Positions 42,201 to 54,192 of a stretch of 64,000 bases of DNA are shown in pieces. The first letter of the stretch is position 1, and each line of letters opens with the position of its first letter. Under the pieces are notes generated by a model, which had not been told where the DNA came from, searched no databases, and saw only the letters and a program-made list of their open reading frames with translations. The position numbers and the translations under genes were made by a program. Where the stretch lies: the NCBI RefSeq assembly GCF_004337985.1, contig NC_043742.1, positions 6,466,389-6,530,388 of the forward strand, written 5' to 3'. This stretch comes from Pyricularia pennisetigena. Lineage: Eukaryota > Ascomycota > Sordariomycetes > Magnaporthales > Pyriculariaceae.

Positions 42201-43055
42201 TGTAAGGAGAAAGGTAAGCCGAGTCCGGCGAATTATCCGTGCGCGGCTATATGTGCAGCTGATCTGGAACGAGTGGTAGACAAGACTGATTTTCCTTTTT
42301 TTTTTTCTTCTTTTTTCGTGATCGAATATGATATAATCGAGGGTATATACAGTCGCTTCAAGATACGTATGACAGCCCAACTTGGAGGGTGAAGATTATG
42401 GCGGACGTAAAAATTACAGCTTGGGTATAATGGTTAACGCAAGAATGAATGAGGCAAAGTAAACAAACATATATTAATGGTTTCTAGGCGAAAAAAAAAA
42501 AATATGCACAGAAGACGTTGGTCCAGAGTCTAAAAAAGGCTAAAAATGTCATTATGCAGGCTTACGACCAAAAAATGTGGCGGAGGATTTCGCCCCAGCT
42601 GAGAACCTGCCTGTTGACTGTCGGCAGATATGAGACCAAGATTTCGTCTCTCTTCTCTAGAAACTAGTTCGATCGTTTATTGTTAGATGATAGTCGTCTG
42701 TACTACACCATTCGGTAGACCCCGGCAAGCAGGCACAAGAACTTACCAGTTGTGGCTGAGACATTTGCGAACCTTGCCGGACACAAAGACTTGCCGATGC
42801 TCAATGGAAAGCTGCATGGTGTAAGGCAACAATGACGACAAAAGCAGACCCGAGACAAAGCGAGTGTTGACTGGCCAGTTCGAACTCTGTCCCTGTTAAA
42901 TATGAGTTGAATTGCGTACACCTTCTAGCAACTCAACTATCTCGGGCGGGAAATTTTCTTTCATCAGGTACTGCAACCCGATATACACTCTCCCAATCTG
43001 GTCGTACAGCAAATTACTTTAGTCTATTTATCACAATCTACGACACTTGTTCAAA
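42201..43055. other. Divergent intergenic region
   Basis: About 855 bp between two divergently transcribed unrecognised genes. It includes an A/T run at 42297-42320 and an A run near 42491-42501. No gene is supported; both promoters must lie here. Confidence 0.5.
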
Positions 43056-44075
43056 ATGCCCAAAATGCCCAACATCCCATCCCCATTCTGGGGCGCAAAG
43101 CCCAAGCCCAAGAAGGAGGCTGGTCGAGTCACCAGCACGGAAACTCACATTCACTACGAGGGACACTCGATGATCATCGACATCGCCCTCCGCCCTCAGA
43201 GCAGCACCGGCCCGGAGAACACTTCCAAGGCCACAGTTGACAAAGATTACGATGAATTTGTGACCATGGCCATCCGCATCCACTCTCACCTGGTCGAAGA
43301 GTTCCAGCACCACAAGACCGCATGGCGAGCCAAGGCCTCGGAGGAGTATGGATCCGAGGATGATGACGACGCTCAGTCCGGCGATGCACACGAGGGCGCC
43401 GAGGACATGCTCTCCGAAGAAGCCATATTTGGTCCGGATTGGGCGGAGCGTGAGGATCTCTTGCACCAGCTCGCGGCAGAGACTGAACGCAGAGAAGCCG
43501 AATACGACGCTCTGATCCAGGAGTTCTGGGTGCTGGGCTTCTTTGATAAGGACGGAGAGATCCAGAGCGAAGATGAGTTGGGAAAGATACGATACCAGGA
43601 ATGGAGTGACATGGAACCGGTCGAAGAGTACTGGGAGCACGTCAAGGGGGAGGGTATGATGTATTGGGATGACGGCATGGGAGTGCGATCCGGCGAGTGT
43701 TTTCAAGGAGATAGTTATGACCTCGGGGAGGACAGTCTTACGCAAGACACTGTCGGTAGTGTCCTGCGGTCTGTCGATGGCGCAGTTCACGAAGGGATCG
43801 CAGCCGAGATGGGAGAGGGCTGTTCCGAGGTTGTCCAAGATGAGCAAACATCTTCCGTTTCCACCTGTACTATTGGTGATGGATCCGATGTAGGACAAAG
43901 TCCGGATGGATATGGTTCTGAGAATGTTGCCACGGGATATCCTGGAGAAATTTTGGACAGCTTCCCCGATACCGGGATCCATGACAGTCCATACAATATG
44001 CAGAGACCTAGGGTTTCGTCGTTCCAGCCAGATCCCAAGCCCAAAGAGAACCATAAGGCATCGAGGTCAGCTTAG
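43056..44075 (+). CDS. Unrecognised acidic 339-aa protein
   Basis: No family recognised. The start is the ATG at 43056 (MPKMPNIPSPFWGAKPKPKK); the upstream in-frame codon at 43047 is TTG. The N-terminal 30 residues are basic and Pro-rich. A helical region (about 60-175) follows, with many Glu/Asp/His residues (DYDEFVTMAIRIHSHLVEEF, EREDLLHQLAAETERREAEY). The C-terminal half is acidic and Ser/Gly-rich, probably disordered. No signal peptide or membrane segment. No intron is needed. The G/C-ended codons of the first half argue for a real gene; the second half is less biased. The compositional profile suggests a protein-interaction role, but no function can be assigned. Confidence 0.6.
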   Translation: MPKMPNIPSPFWGAKPKPKKEAGRVTSTETHIHYEGHSMIIDIALRPQSSTGPENTSKATVDKDYDEFVTMAIRIHSHLVEEFQHHKTAWRAKASEEYGSEDDDDAQSGDAHEGAEDMLSEEAIFGPDWAEREDLLHQLAAETERREAEYDALIQEFWVLGFFDKDGEIQSEDELGKIRYQEWSDMEPVEEYWEHVKGEGMMYWDDGMGVRSGECFQGDSYDLGEDSLTQDTVGSVLRSVDGAVHEGIAAEMGEGCSEVVQDEQTSSVSTCTIGDGSDVGQSPDGYGSENVATGYPGEILDSFPDTGIHDSPYNMQRPRVSSFQPDPKPKENHKASRSA

Positions 44076-44927
44076 TGGGATTGCATCGAATTCAAGTGAT
44101 TCTCTTGCTGGGCTTCACAATAGCTTCCTTTGTCGATCGATAATAGACATGAGATCATTTTCCTAATACATGCAGAAAAGGGCACTCCGCAAATGCTGGA
44201 ACGATGGCAAGTAGAGCGTATTACCTCCCGATGTAAATGTGATCCATATATATTGAACCAAGACCAAAGCAGTCTCGGTTGCATGACAGGAGCAGGCCGT
44301 GCCTGTGGCTAGCATGTGATCAGTTCAGGATAAGACAAAGACAAAGACAAAGACAGACGGATCAGAGAGTGGGCGCATCAGTCCTCGTCTAGCCAGGTTT
44401 CTGCACGCGGCGTGCACGTGGCGATGCTTAGAATCCATATTTTTGACCATCTCAGACAGTATCTTACACTAATGGTAATACCTGTCTGAAATTGTTTGTT
44501 GCGATGACAATATAATGAATTTGAAATGCCTATTGGAGCTTTGGAAGAAATGCTCCTCACTTTTTGTTACTTCGTCTGTGGATGGTTAAAGTGGAGTTGA
44601 GCTTATCATAGACCCACTTGGCCTTCGGGTTGCTGTACTATCTTGACTTTGCCCACCAGCGTCTGCGCCACATTCTGGAAACGCCTCTTGCAAGCTTGCA
44701 AGACTCGACTGGTCGCAAGGCACCTTGTTCCAATACTCTGTCTGTTTACATACATACCTCTACTCTACAAACTTGAAGTGGCTACCTGTGCTATCCAAGT
44801 AATCTTTAATACAACCGTCACCGTGGCGCCACTGAATTTTCTCTGGTCAGCCGGGTCAGCTCCTGGCGGCGCAGCCAACACCAAGAACATCAACGACAAG
44901 GACGCTGCGCCGGACTCTCTTCAAGCC
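44076..44927. other. Intergenic region with a short GACAAA repeat
   Basis: About 850 bp without a recognised gene. A GACAAA tandem repeat occupies about 44332-44358. The reading frame of the following gene is open upstream of its ATG back to about 44643, but it contains no earlier ATG in family context and is probably leader. Confidence 0.5.
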
Positions 44928-45634
44928 ATGCCCAACCATCCCGACACACCCACCCTCACACCCCAGTTCTGCTTCTCCACATTTGCGTTAAGAGGTTTGT
45001 ACAAGCTTTTTGATGTGTCGACGTTTTTGTTGTTCCCAATGACCAGGCCAGGACGAACACGGTCGCTAAAACCGCTCACTTTCACTATGACGTAGAGTTC
45101 CTCCGGTTATCCCGAAGCGCCATCGACGACTCCATCACACAGAACCTCAACGCCCTCGAAGAGCCGGCAAAGCAGCAATTCGACCCGGCGGCCGTGTCGC
45201 AAAGAATAGCCCGGCCGACGCACAGGACGATCGAGGCGGAAAAGTGCCAGTCCTTCAAGGAAAAGGTGCTCTTCCCGTCGTGGAAGGCCCGGGGTGACGT
45301 GATATCCTACTGCGCCGCCGTGGCCACGAGCCCGGACCCCAACGACCCGGACGCGGCAATCAGGGAGGCGGAGCTGGCAAAGGACAAGGAGAGGGTCATC
45401 GATGAGAGGTTAGATCCCTACTCGGCACGCTTCTACCCGAGAGAGCCGCGGACCGAGAGGCTGGCCATCCTGCTGCGACAGGAGCGTGGGGTGGAGAACA
45501 TTGTCAGGACGCGCACGTGGGATATTGTCAAGGAGAGGTGTGGTGACGATCAGTTCGAGGCCTGGGAGGACGTTTTCAATCGGTGGCAGAAGAGCATGCG
45601 TGAGCGGCCTTCTGCGGGGGCACCCTCCCCTTAG
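44928..45634 (+). CDS. MIX23: MIX23/CID2 family mitochondrial intermembrane space protein
   Basis: Member of the family containing yeast MIX23, human CCDC58 and fission yeast caffeine-induced death protein 2. MIX23 is an intermembrane-space protein that supports import of mitochondrial precursors. Exons are 44928-44994 and 45096-45634, with a 101-bp intron (donor GTTTGT), giving 201 aa. Conserved blocks are the opening Cys motif QFCFSTFALREFLRLSR with AIDDSITQNLNAL, the central EAEKCQSFKEKV and GDVISYCAAV, and the closing ENIVRTRTWDIVKERC. These line up with the corresponding parts of CCDC58. The four conserved Cys positions (FCF, EKC, SYC, ERC) could form disulfides. An Asp/Pro/Arg-rich insert lies between the second and third blocks. 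Divergence at the N-terminus makes the exact start less certain. Confidence 0.85.
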
Positions 45635-46509
45635 GGTTTTGGGGGGGAGGGGGGATACTGTCATATTCATGGAGGGCTGGCTATGTACGTGAGGTATCGG
45701 TGGCTATTGTATATATGTACGTGTGCGTGTACACTTCGACTCAATAGAAAAGCAACTTTTTTTTTCTGATCATCTTGCGGTTCACCAGAAGCTGGGCAGA
45801 TCCATGGGATACAAACTATGCGCACTCAAGCATGAGTGAGGCGTGCTAACAAGGTACCGTACCTTGGGTACCTTAGCTTTATCTAATCTTTGAAGCTTTT
45901 AAAACAGTCGAATGTGGGGTTGTATGCATCCATAGGCTCCACCTCCCGCACATCAGCGAATCCGGCGCGAGTGCTGCGTATTTGTCGAGTGCCACCATAG
46001 CCAAGCATCAGCCCAGTCTCAAAGCAGTTCGAGACACACGATCTGCTTTGGAGGTACCTAGCGTACGGTAGCTTCGTAGTAGTCAACAAACGCCGCGCGC
46101 AGCGAGGTCGGAGTGTTTTTTCTATTGTATCGAGGACACTGCCGTCGCCCATACAAACTCTACGCAGGAAGCTCGCAGCTTTCCAATTCCCAGACGCACA
46201 CGATTGGATTAGACCTTGAAAACGGAATTGGGTCGGGTTCGAGCTGCCCGTGCTTGCCCCTCCACTTTTTTTCCCTCCATCGTCTCGTCCGCTTTGCTTT
46301 CGTCGAGGTGGAAAGCACCGACTTGACTTTTTGCGCACATCATCTATTGCTCCTAAACCTCCATCCATCTCAACAACATCCCCCACCTTCGACTCGAACC
46401 CAGGTGTCGTCGATCAGTTTGAAAAAAAAAAGAGAGCCTGGAATTAAATCAAGAAAAAAGGGGGGCGGGAGATACGACACGCACATAAACACACACACAT
46501 ACGCTCATC
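45635..46509. promoter_or_regulatory. Upstream region of NAA15
   Basis: 875 bp between two plus-strand genes, containing the NAA15 promoter and a pyrimidine-rich then A-rich leader (46260-46500). A minus-strand frame at 45883-46386 has no family resemblance and was not accepted. Confidence 0.5.
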
Positions 46510-49200
46510 ATGTCGCCATCACAACCCCTCAGTACGAGGGACAGCAACCTGCTTCGGACGGTTGTCCGCAACTTCGAGGACAAGCAGTACCGTCGTGGCC
46601 TCAAGGCAGCAGAGCAGATCCTGAAGAAGAACCCCAAACATGGCGAAACCATGGCCATGAAGGCCCTGATCATGAACGCTCAGGGCAAGACCGAGGAGGC
46701 TTTCGCACTCGGCAAGGAGGCCGTCTCGGCCGACATGAAGTCGCATGTCGTCTGGCACGTCTACGGCATGCTGTACAAGACGCAAAAGAACTTTGACGAA
46801 GCCATCAAGGCCTACAAATTCGCTCTGCGCCTCGAGCCAGAGTCGGCCCAGATCCAGCGCGACCTGGCCATCTTACAGATTCAAATGCGCGACTACCAAG
46901 GGTACGTCCAGACGCGCATGCAGATGCTCACGGCTCGACCCCAGCTGCGCCAAAACTGGACCGCCGTCGCCATCGCCCACCATCTTGCCGGGAACCTCGC
47001 CGAGGCCGAGAACATCCTCACCACCTACGAGCAGAGCCTCAAGGTGCCACCGTCACGGGCCGACTTCGAGCATTCCGAGGCCATCATGTACAAAAACACC
47101 ATCATTGCCGAGTCGGGCGACACACAACGCGCCCTGGACCACTTAGAAGAGATCTCCAAGAGCGTGCTGGACCGCCTGGCCGTCATGGAGACTCGCGCAA
47201 AGTACCTGAGCGAACTCGGAAAGAAGGAGGAGGCCATCAAGGCCTGGAGAGCCCTCTTGGACAGGAACCCGGACCATGTGGACTACTACTATGGCTTGGC
47301 AGAGGCGATGGGCATTTCGGATGATGTGTCTGCCAAAAAGGCCATCTTTGACGAATATGCGAAAAAGGCTCCTAGGTGCGATGCTGCGCGTCGGTTACCA
47401 TTGGACATCCTGACCGGTGAGTATTTCCCGCAGTGTACGCTTGCTTGCTTGAAGGCGGACTCTCAGGCCTTGTTTCCACCACGACATATCGACTGACATA
47501 TGCGGAACCAGGTGACGAATTCAAGACAGCTGCTCGGGAATACCTCACCTCCATGCTGAACAAGGGTGTCCCGTCCACATTTGCCAACCTGAAGCACCTC
47601 TATTCGGATTTGTTCAAAAAGTCAACGCTGCCCGAGCTTGTCCTGGAGTACATTTCATCCCAGGAAAGCAGTGGCGAGGCCAACGGGGATTCATCAAAGG
47701 GCAAGGCTGCGGCCCTTTACTTTTTGGCTCAGCACTACAACTATCACCTCAGCCGAGACCTGTCCAAGGCCATGGAGTATGTTGACAAGGCCATTGAGCT
47801 TGCACCAACCAGCGTTGATTTCCACATGACCAAGGCGAGGATATGGAAGCACCACGGCAACACCCAAAAGGCCTCGGAGACCATGGACCAGGCGCGGGAG
47901 CTCGACAAGAAGGACCGTTATGTCAACACCAAGACGGCAAAGTATATGCTACGCAACAACGAGAACGAGAAGGCGCTGGAGATTATGGGGCTATTCACCA
48001 GGGCAGAGACCCCAGGCGGCCCTCTTGCAGACCTGCTCGATATGCAGTCGGTCTGGTTCCTTACAGAGGACGGTGAAGCTTACGCCAGACGGGGCAACAT
48101 TGGCATGGCACTAAAGAGGTTCCACGCTATTTTCAACATTTTCGACATTTGGCAGGAGGACCAGTACGACTTCCACACATTTTCGTTGCGGAAAGGTTTG
48201 GTGCGGGCCTACGTAGACATGATCCGTTGGGAAGACAGGCTTCGGGAGCACCCTTTCTACTCACGGATGGCACTCGACGCAATCAAGATCTACCTCGACC
48301 TGCACGACAGCCAAGAGCCTGCAGCCGACACGAACGGGGTCAACGGTACATCGGAAAGCACTGATGGGCTGAGCGAAGAGGCGATTGCCGAGAAGAAGAA
48401 GGCTGCCAAGAAGGCAAAGAAGGCTCAGGAGAAGGCGGAGCGTGAAGCACAAGAAAAGGCCGCCAAGGAGAACCCCAACAAGGGTCAGAAGAACGTGAAG
48501 GCGGCAGACGGGGAGGCGGCCAAGAAGGTGGACGATGACCCGTCTGGTCTCAAGCTGGCCGGAACCAAAGATCCCCTGGGTGAGGCGGTCAAGTTCCTCG
48601 TGCATCTGCTGCAGTTCAGTCCGAAGCACATCGAGGCGCAACTGGCTGGGTTCGAGGTGTACATCCGGAGAAGTAAGTTCTGTCTCTTTGGCGGTCGTGC
48701 CAGCCACTATCGGTCTCATGTGATTTACTGACAAAATGACGGCCCCGTTGACAGACAAGTACATCCTTGCGCTTGGGTGCTTGAACGCTGCCCGTGCTAT
48801 TGACCCCAACCACCCCAGGTTACATGAGCAGTCGATTCGCATGCGGAGTGCACTCAATGCAGCCCGCGAATCTTTGCCACCAAAGGTTGCTGAGGTGATC
48901 GATTCTGAGTTCACCATGGTGCCCCCCTCGGCGGATCTCAACAAGCTCAACAAGGAGTTCCGCGACCAGAACAAGGGCAAGCCGGCACACGAATTAGCGG
49001 CCATCCGTGCCAGCAAATCTCTTGGGGTCGACCAAAAACAGAGCGAGAAAGACATCACGTCAATTCTTGACATTGAGTCTTTGACATTGGAGGACGCCGA
49101 GGCTGCCATCGATACTCTGAAAAGCTGGAGGAGTAGCGAACTCGAGACTGCCAAGAAGGCTGCCAAGAGCAGGTTTCCAGAGGCAACAGTGTTTGCGTGA
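46510..49200 (+). CDS. NAA15: N-terminal acetyltransferase A complex auxiliary subunit
   Basis: Ribosome-associated scaffold (NAT1/NAA15) that anchors the catalytic subunit NAA10 and shapes NatA specificity for co-translational acetylation of Ser, Ala, Thr, Gly and Val N-termini. Exons are 46510-47416, 47512-48672 and 48755-49200, giving 837 aa. The protein is built from TPR helices throughout. The first block includes NLLRTVVRNFEDKQYRRGLK and KNPKHGETMAMKALIMNAQG; the central block has VWHVYGMLYKTQKNFDEAIK and NWTAVAIAHHLAGNLAEAE. Later come FDIWQEDQYDFHTFSLRKG and AYVDMIRWEDRLREHPFY. A Lys/Ala/Glu-rich charged helix (about 615-655) follows, as in all family members, then PLGEAVKFLVHLLQ and a final helical domain. 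The length is normal for the family. Probably constitutive. Confidence 0.97.
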
Positions 49201-50029
49201 ACAAGATGCACGGGCTATAATTCATTTTGGCTTTTGGGAGGGCCACGTCGCTAACCATGCAAGTCGATGCAAGGTTTGCTAACGTCACAGGGAAGTAGTT
49301 TTTCTTTCGGTATTTCCGGATTCGTGTTGCTGGAAAGTTGTCCAATAAGATTACAACCCCAGGAGGGAACTCGAGTGGTTGTTTGGAATGGACAGTGTAT
49401 ATTCGACGCCATTTCTGGGCAGCAGGGAAAAATCAGTAACGAGGTATATGAAGTGGTATATGGCGCCATGTCATCAAGGCAGAGAAGAAAGAAGAAGAAA
49501 AAAAGGCAACACGACAAAATGAGCATTCTCAAGACTTTTATCATGTGGAAGGATGTAATGAAGGTTATGGAGGGGTCAGTAAGTAGAATCCGACTTGGTG
49601 AATGCACAGAGTTGGGTAGTCTCGGGCACCCATCGCAACATTGTCCACCAAGTGAACAAGCACAATTAAGATTGGTGATGGGAACAAAGAGGTATGTTTC
49701 AGGCCTTCATCGTGAGGAATCGCAGGCTAGGTGCATGTGTCTCGTTCCACAAGCGCTTTCGAGTTTGATCTTGTGGGCATTCCATTACATCAGCAACAAC
49801 AAGGCTACATTCCAACGACCTCAAAAGGCACGCGTCGCCGCGAGGATAGGCTATTCGGATACTTCTTTGATCCATGCCCCTTATACAATACGGCCTAATC
49901 GGGTTTTGCATCTCTTCGTGCCAAGAGCGGTTCTTGTACGGAGTCTCGGTGCAGGCCTGTCTATCAAGCATATCCGGCATAAACAGCGAACACTACAGCG
50001 AGACACGTATGATACTATCAAATGCCGTC
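49201..50029. other. Intergenic region before the ankyrin gene
   Basis: About 830 bp between two plus-strand genes. A long plus-strand frame crosses it (49267-50223), but its product is not recognisable and has no good codon bias. The upstream ATG at 50009 is in frame with the ankyrin gene and is an alternative start. Confidence 0.45.
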
Positions 50030-52822
50030 ATGTCCCAAACTTCAACACAGTCGCCGGCTATCGCCGATGGCACCAGCTTCTTTCACGTGGAACAATGGGC
50101 TCCGTCGCATGGATATCACGACTCGATGGCATCGCTCTTGAACTACATCCAAACGTAAGTAAGCATGGGGTGTCTGTTAACAGGATACACACACACATAT
50201 ATATAGCAGGCAATAAAGGCTAACTGGAGCTCCTGTCCATGATGTGGCAGCAAGCAGTTTAGTCCCACCAAATCGGTCCAACAAGCAGTACCACCCCCAG
50301 TCCAGAGGCAGAGACAAGCAGCGTCGAAACCCAAGGCGGTAGGGCGGAAGCAACCTTCACAGCCCAGGCTACTGACAAGCTCAAGCCCGCCACATGGACC
50401 ACGCCGAAAAACAAAGGCCAACACGTCGTGCCGCCGCACCCCCATACCAGCGGTAAACCGCCAGCGCATCCTCGACAAGCCTGAGATGCAAGCACTGCGC
50501 CACGAACTCAACCACAGACGCAGCTACGGCACAGACACCACCGCAACCAGCCTCATGGCAGCCAGAGACCTGCATGCGGCCATCGAGAGCCGGGACCCGG
50601 GCGCCGTGTATGCCATGCTGCGGTCCGGAGTGGACCCGAACCTGTCACGCGGCGGCGGCGTAGTCATGACTAGCGCCTCGGGCCGGCCGTCGACGACGAG
50701 CGTGGTCGTGACGCCGCTCCACCGGGCCTTCTCGGTCGGCTGTCTCGAGGTGGCCATGCTCCTGGTGCTGGCGGGCGCGGACCTGGAGGCGACCAACGCG
50801 GCGGGCGAGACGGCCGTGGTGCGCGCGGTGCGCTGCGAGTTCCCCGACGACTTTGTCGCGCTGTGCTGCGAGCTGGGCGCCGCCGTCGACGCCCCCGACC
50901 GCGCCGGCCGCTCCGCGCTGCACTACGCCGCCGGCCTCGTGCACCCCGACGTCAGCTGCGCCACCGTGCTCACCCTGGCCGCCCACGGCGCGCACCTGGA
51001 TGCGAGAGACGCCGACGGCCGCGCCCCGCTCCACGCCGCCGTTGCTGCCGGCAGGGCGGAGGTCGTGCGGCAGCTCGTGGCGCGCGGCGCCGACGTCGAG
51101 GCCGCCCTGCCTGGCGGCGCGACCCCGCTGCACCTGGCCGTCCTGCGGCGGAACGCGCAGGTCGTGAGGGTGCTGTGCGAACACGGCGTCCATGTCGACG
51201 GGCGACCGGGTATTGGTGGGAGTTGCGGGAGCCCAGGGGGTGGTGACTTCGGGGGCGCGGCTCCGAAAACGCCCCTTTTGTACGCCATCGAAACAGGGTG
51301 CACCGAGATCGTGCGGATCCTGCTCAAGCACGGCGCCGATGTCGACTTGGGCAGTCTTGGTGACGGCAGCGCTCAAGTTTGCAACCTGAGCAGCAGCAGC
51401 ACCATCATCACCACTACCACCAGCAAAGCCGGCACCTCCACACCAACCAGCAAGAGGAACTCCCCGTCGCAGCCCGGCTCCTTCCCGCTCCTCGCCGCAG
51501 CACGCCTAGGCAATGCCGCCGTGGTTGACCTCCTGCTCGCGCAGGGCGCCGACCTCAACCAGGCCGACGCGCACCGACAGACGGCCCTGCACGCGGCGGC
51601 GGCGCACAACCACCTCGACGTGGTCAGGCGGCTGGTGGCGGCGGGCGCGGCGGTAAGGAGTTTGCGCGACGACGGCGCCACACCCTTGCTGCTCGCCGTG
51701 CGGGCCGGGCACGAGGCGGTCGCGCGGCACCTCCTCCTGGGACCGGTGCCCGCGCCCGCCGAAAGCCCGGTGGAGCGGGAGGGGGTCGGCGGCGGCTCCT
51801 GCGCGCCGGGGCCGACGGCGCTGTGGCATGCGGTGGACCGTGGGCACCACGACATGGCGAAGCTGCTCGTTGTGGAGCGGGGCGCGGATCCGTTCAGGGT
51901 CGTGGACGCGTGGGGTTCTACGCCCTTGCACCATGCCGCCAGAAAGGGCTTGGATGGGCTCATCGAGCTCGTCCTTGACCGGGTGGTAGATGGTCGCGGT
52001 GGCGGCGAGCATCCTGGGCCGGCGGCGGTTACGGATATTGGTGTTGCTAGTAGTAGTAGTAGTAGTAGTCGAACTGAATTCACACTTTCGTCGGGGAATG
52101 ATACCATGACCGCAGGAGCAAAACCTCCAACGGCTCAAGAGACAACCACGCCCACGCCGAAACAGGAACTCGATTTGGAAATATGGGATACAAGAGAAGT
52201 GAAGAAAGCCACGAAAGAGAACGCAGGGACAGAGAAGCCCGTGGAACCAAACCCAACAAACTCCAAATCGACCCACGCAGCAGAAGCGCAAGCGTCCAAG
52301 CTGAGCGCGTCCTTACTCCTCGCCGCAGCAGAAGGCGGCCAGCTCTCGACGCTCAAGCTGCTCCTCGCGCGCCGCGGGACGGCCTCTGCCCTGGCCGACC
52401 TGCAGAGCGCCCAAACCGCCATCGGAGACGGGATCCTGGCCGTGGCGACGGCGCATCCCGCGGTGCTGCGGTTCCTGCTCGGCTTCAAGACGCCCGACGA
52501 CGGCGTCGGCGGTGGCGGTGGCGGCAGCAGCAGTATATGGACGGCAATGATACCGGGGCGGCCACGGCGGTTGCTCCTCGATGTCAACCGCGGCAACAGA
52601 CACGGGGCCACGGCTCTGCACTACGCGGCGCTCCGGGGCCACGTCGAGGGCGCGCGGGTGCTGCTGCAAAAGGGGGCCAGGCAGTCGGTGGTGACGGTGG
52701 AGATCTACGAGGGCCTGGACGACTACGCAGAGAGGAGGGATTACAAGCAGGGCACCCCTGCGGGCCTGGCGAGGCAGAAAGGATTCGATACACTGGCCGC
52801 CATGATTGACAAATGGAGATGA
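50030..52822 (+). CDS. Ankyrin-repeat protein
   Basis: Exon 1 is 50030-50154 and exon 2 is 50251-52822, with a 96-bp intron, giving 898 aa. The frame through exon 2 is open back to 50251, and the junction phase fits only this join. Without exon 1 the ATG at 50486 would give 778 aa. The N-terminal 120 residues are Pro/Gln/Arg-rich. About 11-12 ankyrin units follow, such as TPLHRAFSVGCLEVAMLLVLAGAD, SALHYAAGLVHPDVSC and APLHAAVAAGRAEVVRQLVARGAD. More appear at TPLHLAVLRRNAQVVRVLCEHG, TALHAAAAHNHLDVVRRLV and STPLHHAARKGLDGLIELV. Two long disordered Ser/Thr/Glu-rich inserts (after residues about 440 and 660) interrupt the repeats, and the last unit (TALHYAALRGHVEGARVLLQ) is close to the C-terminus. 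No enzymatic, NACHT or membrane domain is seen, so it is likely a protein-interaction scaffold. Confidence 0.88.
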
Positions 52823-53087
52823 AAACTTGGCATTTGAGAAAAGGAAGAATGGGAAGGAAAAAAAAAAAAGAAAAAAAAAGGGTTAACCCGCACCTAGCCG
52901 TGCAAGCCGTGTTGCGCGCATGTACGGCACGGCGTCTTGTTCCCCCCGCCCCGGAATTCGATCTCTTAATAGGCCGCTTTGCCAAATCATTATCCCCGAT
53001 CCATCACAGTGCAGTCAGTGTCTTGCCTACACTTGCCTGCTTATGCAAGGCACATTAGGGCGATGAACCCTGGACCGCAGCTGATCA

Positions 53088-53110
53088 TAATGAATAATGA
53101 ATAATGAATA
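53088..53110. repeat. ATGAATA short tandem repeat
   Basis: Three copies of the heptamer TGAATAA/ATGAATA follow each other in the left part of the gene-free region. Confidence 0.85.
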
Positions 53111-53920
53111 GCCCCGATCAACCGTCGAACCCTGCCTGTGATCTCATGATTCCGCGTGCATATTAAGGGGAAGAAGAAAAAAAAAATAAAAAATAAAAAA
53201 ACAACAAAAGAAAACTGAACTCCTCACTTAGCTGCTCATCTCAACTGCAACAACTTTGGCCTATACCCTTCCCCAAACTTGATACACATGCAGCAGGCCG
53301 GTGCGGTGCATGTTTTGTTTTGTCGATCTGGCCTCTCTCTTCAATGCTGCCTGTCATGCTAATGCTCATCCCCGAGGGGCTAAGTCGGATGCAAAACCCG
53401 AGGGGAAGCAACAGTATCATCCAACGAAATGCACTAGCCAAGGTGTAGAGGTTGCAGTTGGCAGGGTAGTATACGGGAGTTTGTGCTCCTCCCCTGAAAT
53501 AGATGACCAGAGGGAAAACGAGAGAGAGAGAGAGAGTTCCACGGAGCCAGGAATTGTGGGTGCGCGTGCGATTCGTGCAACTTTGTTGTTGGTGACATTC
53601 CGTTTGGCACTGACGGGCTTTGAGAGAATAAAATAAATAAACAAAAATAAAAAATAAAAACTGCTTCAACTTTGGTAGGTAGCTACACAAGCCAAGTTTT
53701 TTCTTTACCGTAGACGTTTGTGTGTGTGTAGGTTAGTTTGTGGCAAAGCTAAATGTCAAAGGTGGGATGGATGGCCGATGGGTAGCATTGCACGATTCGC
53801 GGTTCACAGCCGACTGGTTCATTGCCAGATTACACCGCACCCCCAAAAGAGAGAGAAAAAAAAAACGCATCTATGAGGCACAAACAAAAAAAAACTGTCT
53901 CGCCTTGACTGCAACTTTTG

Positions 53921-53922
<2 letters not shown>

Positions 53923-53966
<44 letters not shown>
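53923..53966. repeat. 44-nt T homopolymer
   Basis: An uninterrupted run of 44 T, the longest homopolymer in the window. On the minus strand it is an A run that could be the tail of a retroposed sequence, but no element body or target-site duplication was found. Confidence 0.95.
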
Positions 53967-53968
<2 letters not shown>

Positions 53969-54131
53969 ACCCCAATGGGTTGCCTAGCCCGGCTAGCCGC
54001 GAACCCTGCACCCACACGACCGGCGGCTGCTTGGACTCTTATTTGCCAGGTGTCACGTGCAGCCGGCGTCCATGGCTTGCTGGCCCCGGGAAGCACGGCC
54101 CGACGTCCAGGCGTATCCCTTGCTTATTAGT

Positions 54132-54192
54132 CGCGCAATGGCGCAACCGGTCTGGCCATTCAGTGTAATAATACCTCGATCCCTCATGCGTG
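54132..54192 (+). other. tRNA-like relic
   Basis: The stretch contains TGGCGCAACCGG, a perfect match to an RNA polymerase III A box. A B-box-like CCTCGATCCC lies about 23 nt downstream. Six of seven bases at the two ends (CGCGCAA and ATGCGTG) can pair like an acceptor stem. The anticodon and T arms are incomplete, so this is not a working tRNA. It is followed by a T run at 54202-54208. It may be a decayed tRNA gene or the head of a tRNA-derived SINE. Confidence 0.35.

Noticed and set aside
41358..42392. 344-codon plus-strand frame opposite the unrecognised minus-strand gene
   Set aside because: Composition (Ala/Gly/Arg/Leu) is typical of an antisense shadow. The minus-strand frame has more ordinary protein composition, though neither has a known homologue by eye.
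45883..46386. 167-codon minus-strand frame upstream of NAA15
   Set aside because: No family resemblance, and it overlaps the pyrimidine-rich leader of NAA15.
49267..50223. 318-codon plus-strand frame between NAA15 and the ankyrin gene
   Set aside because: Unbiased codons, no recognisable motif, and it overlaps the ankyrin gene's first exon in another frame.
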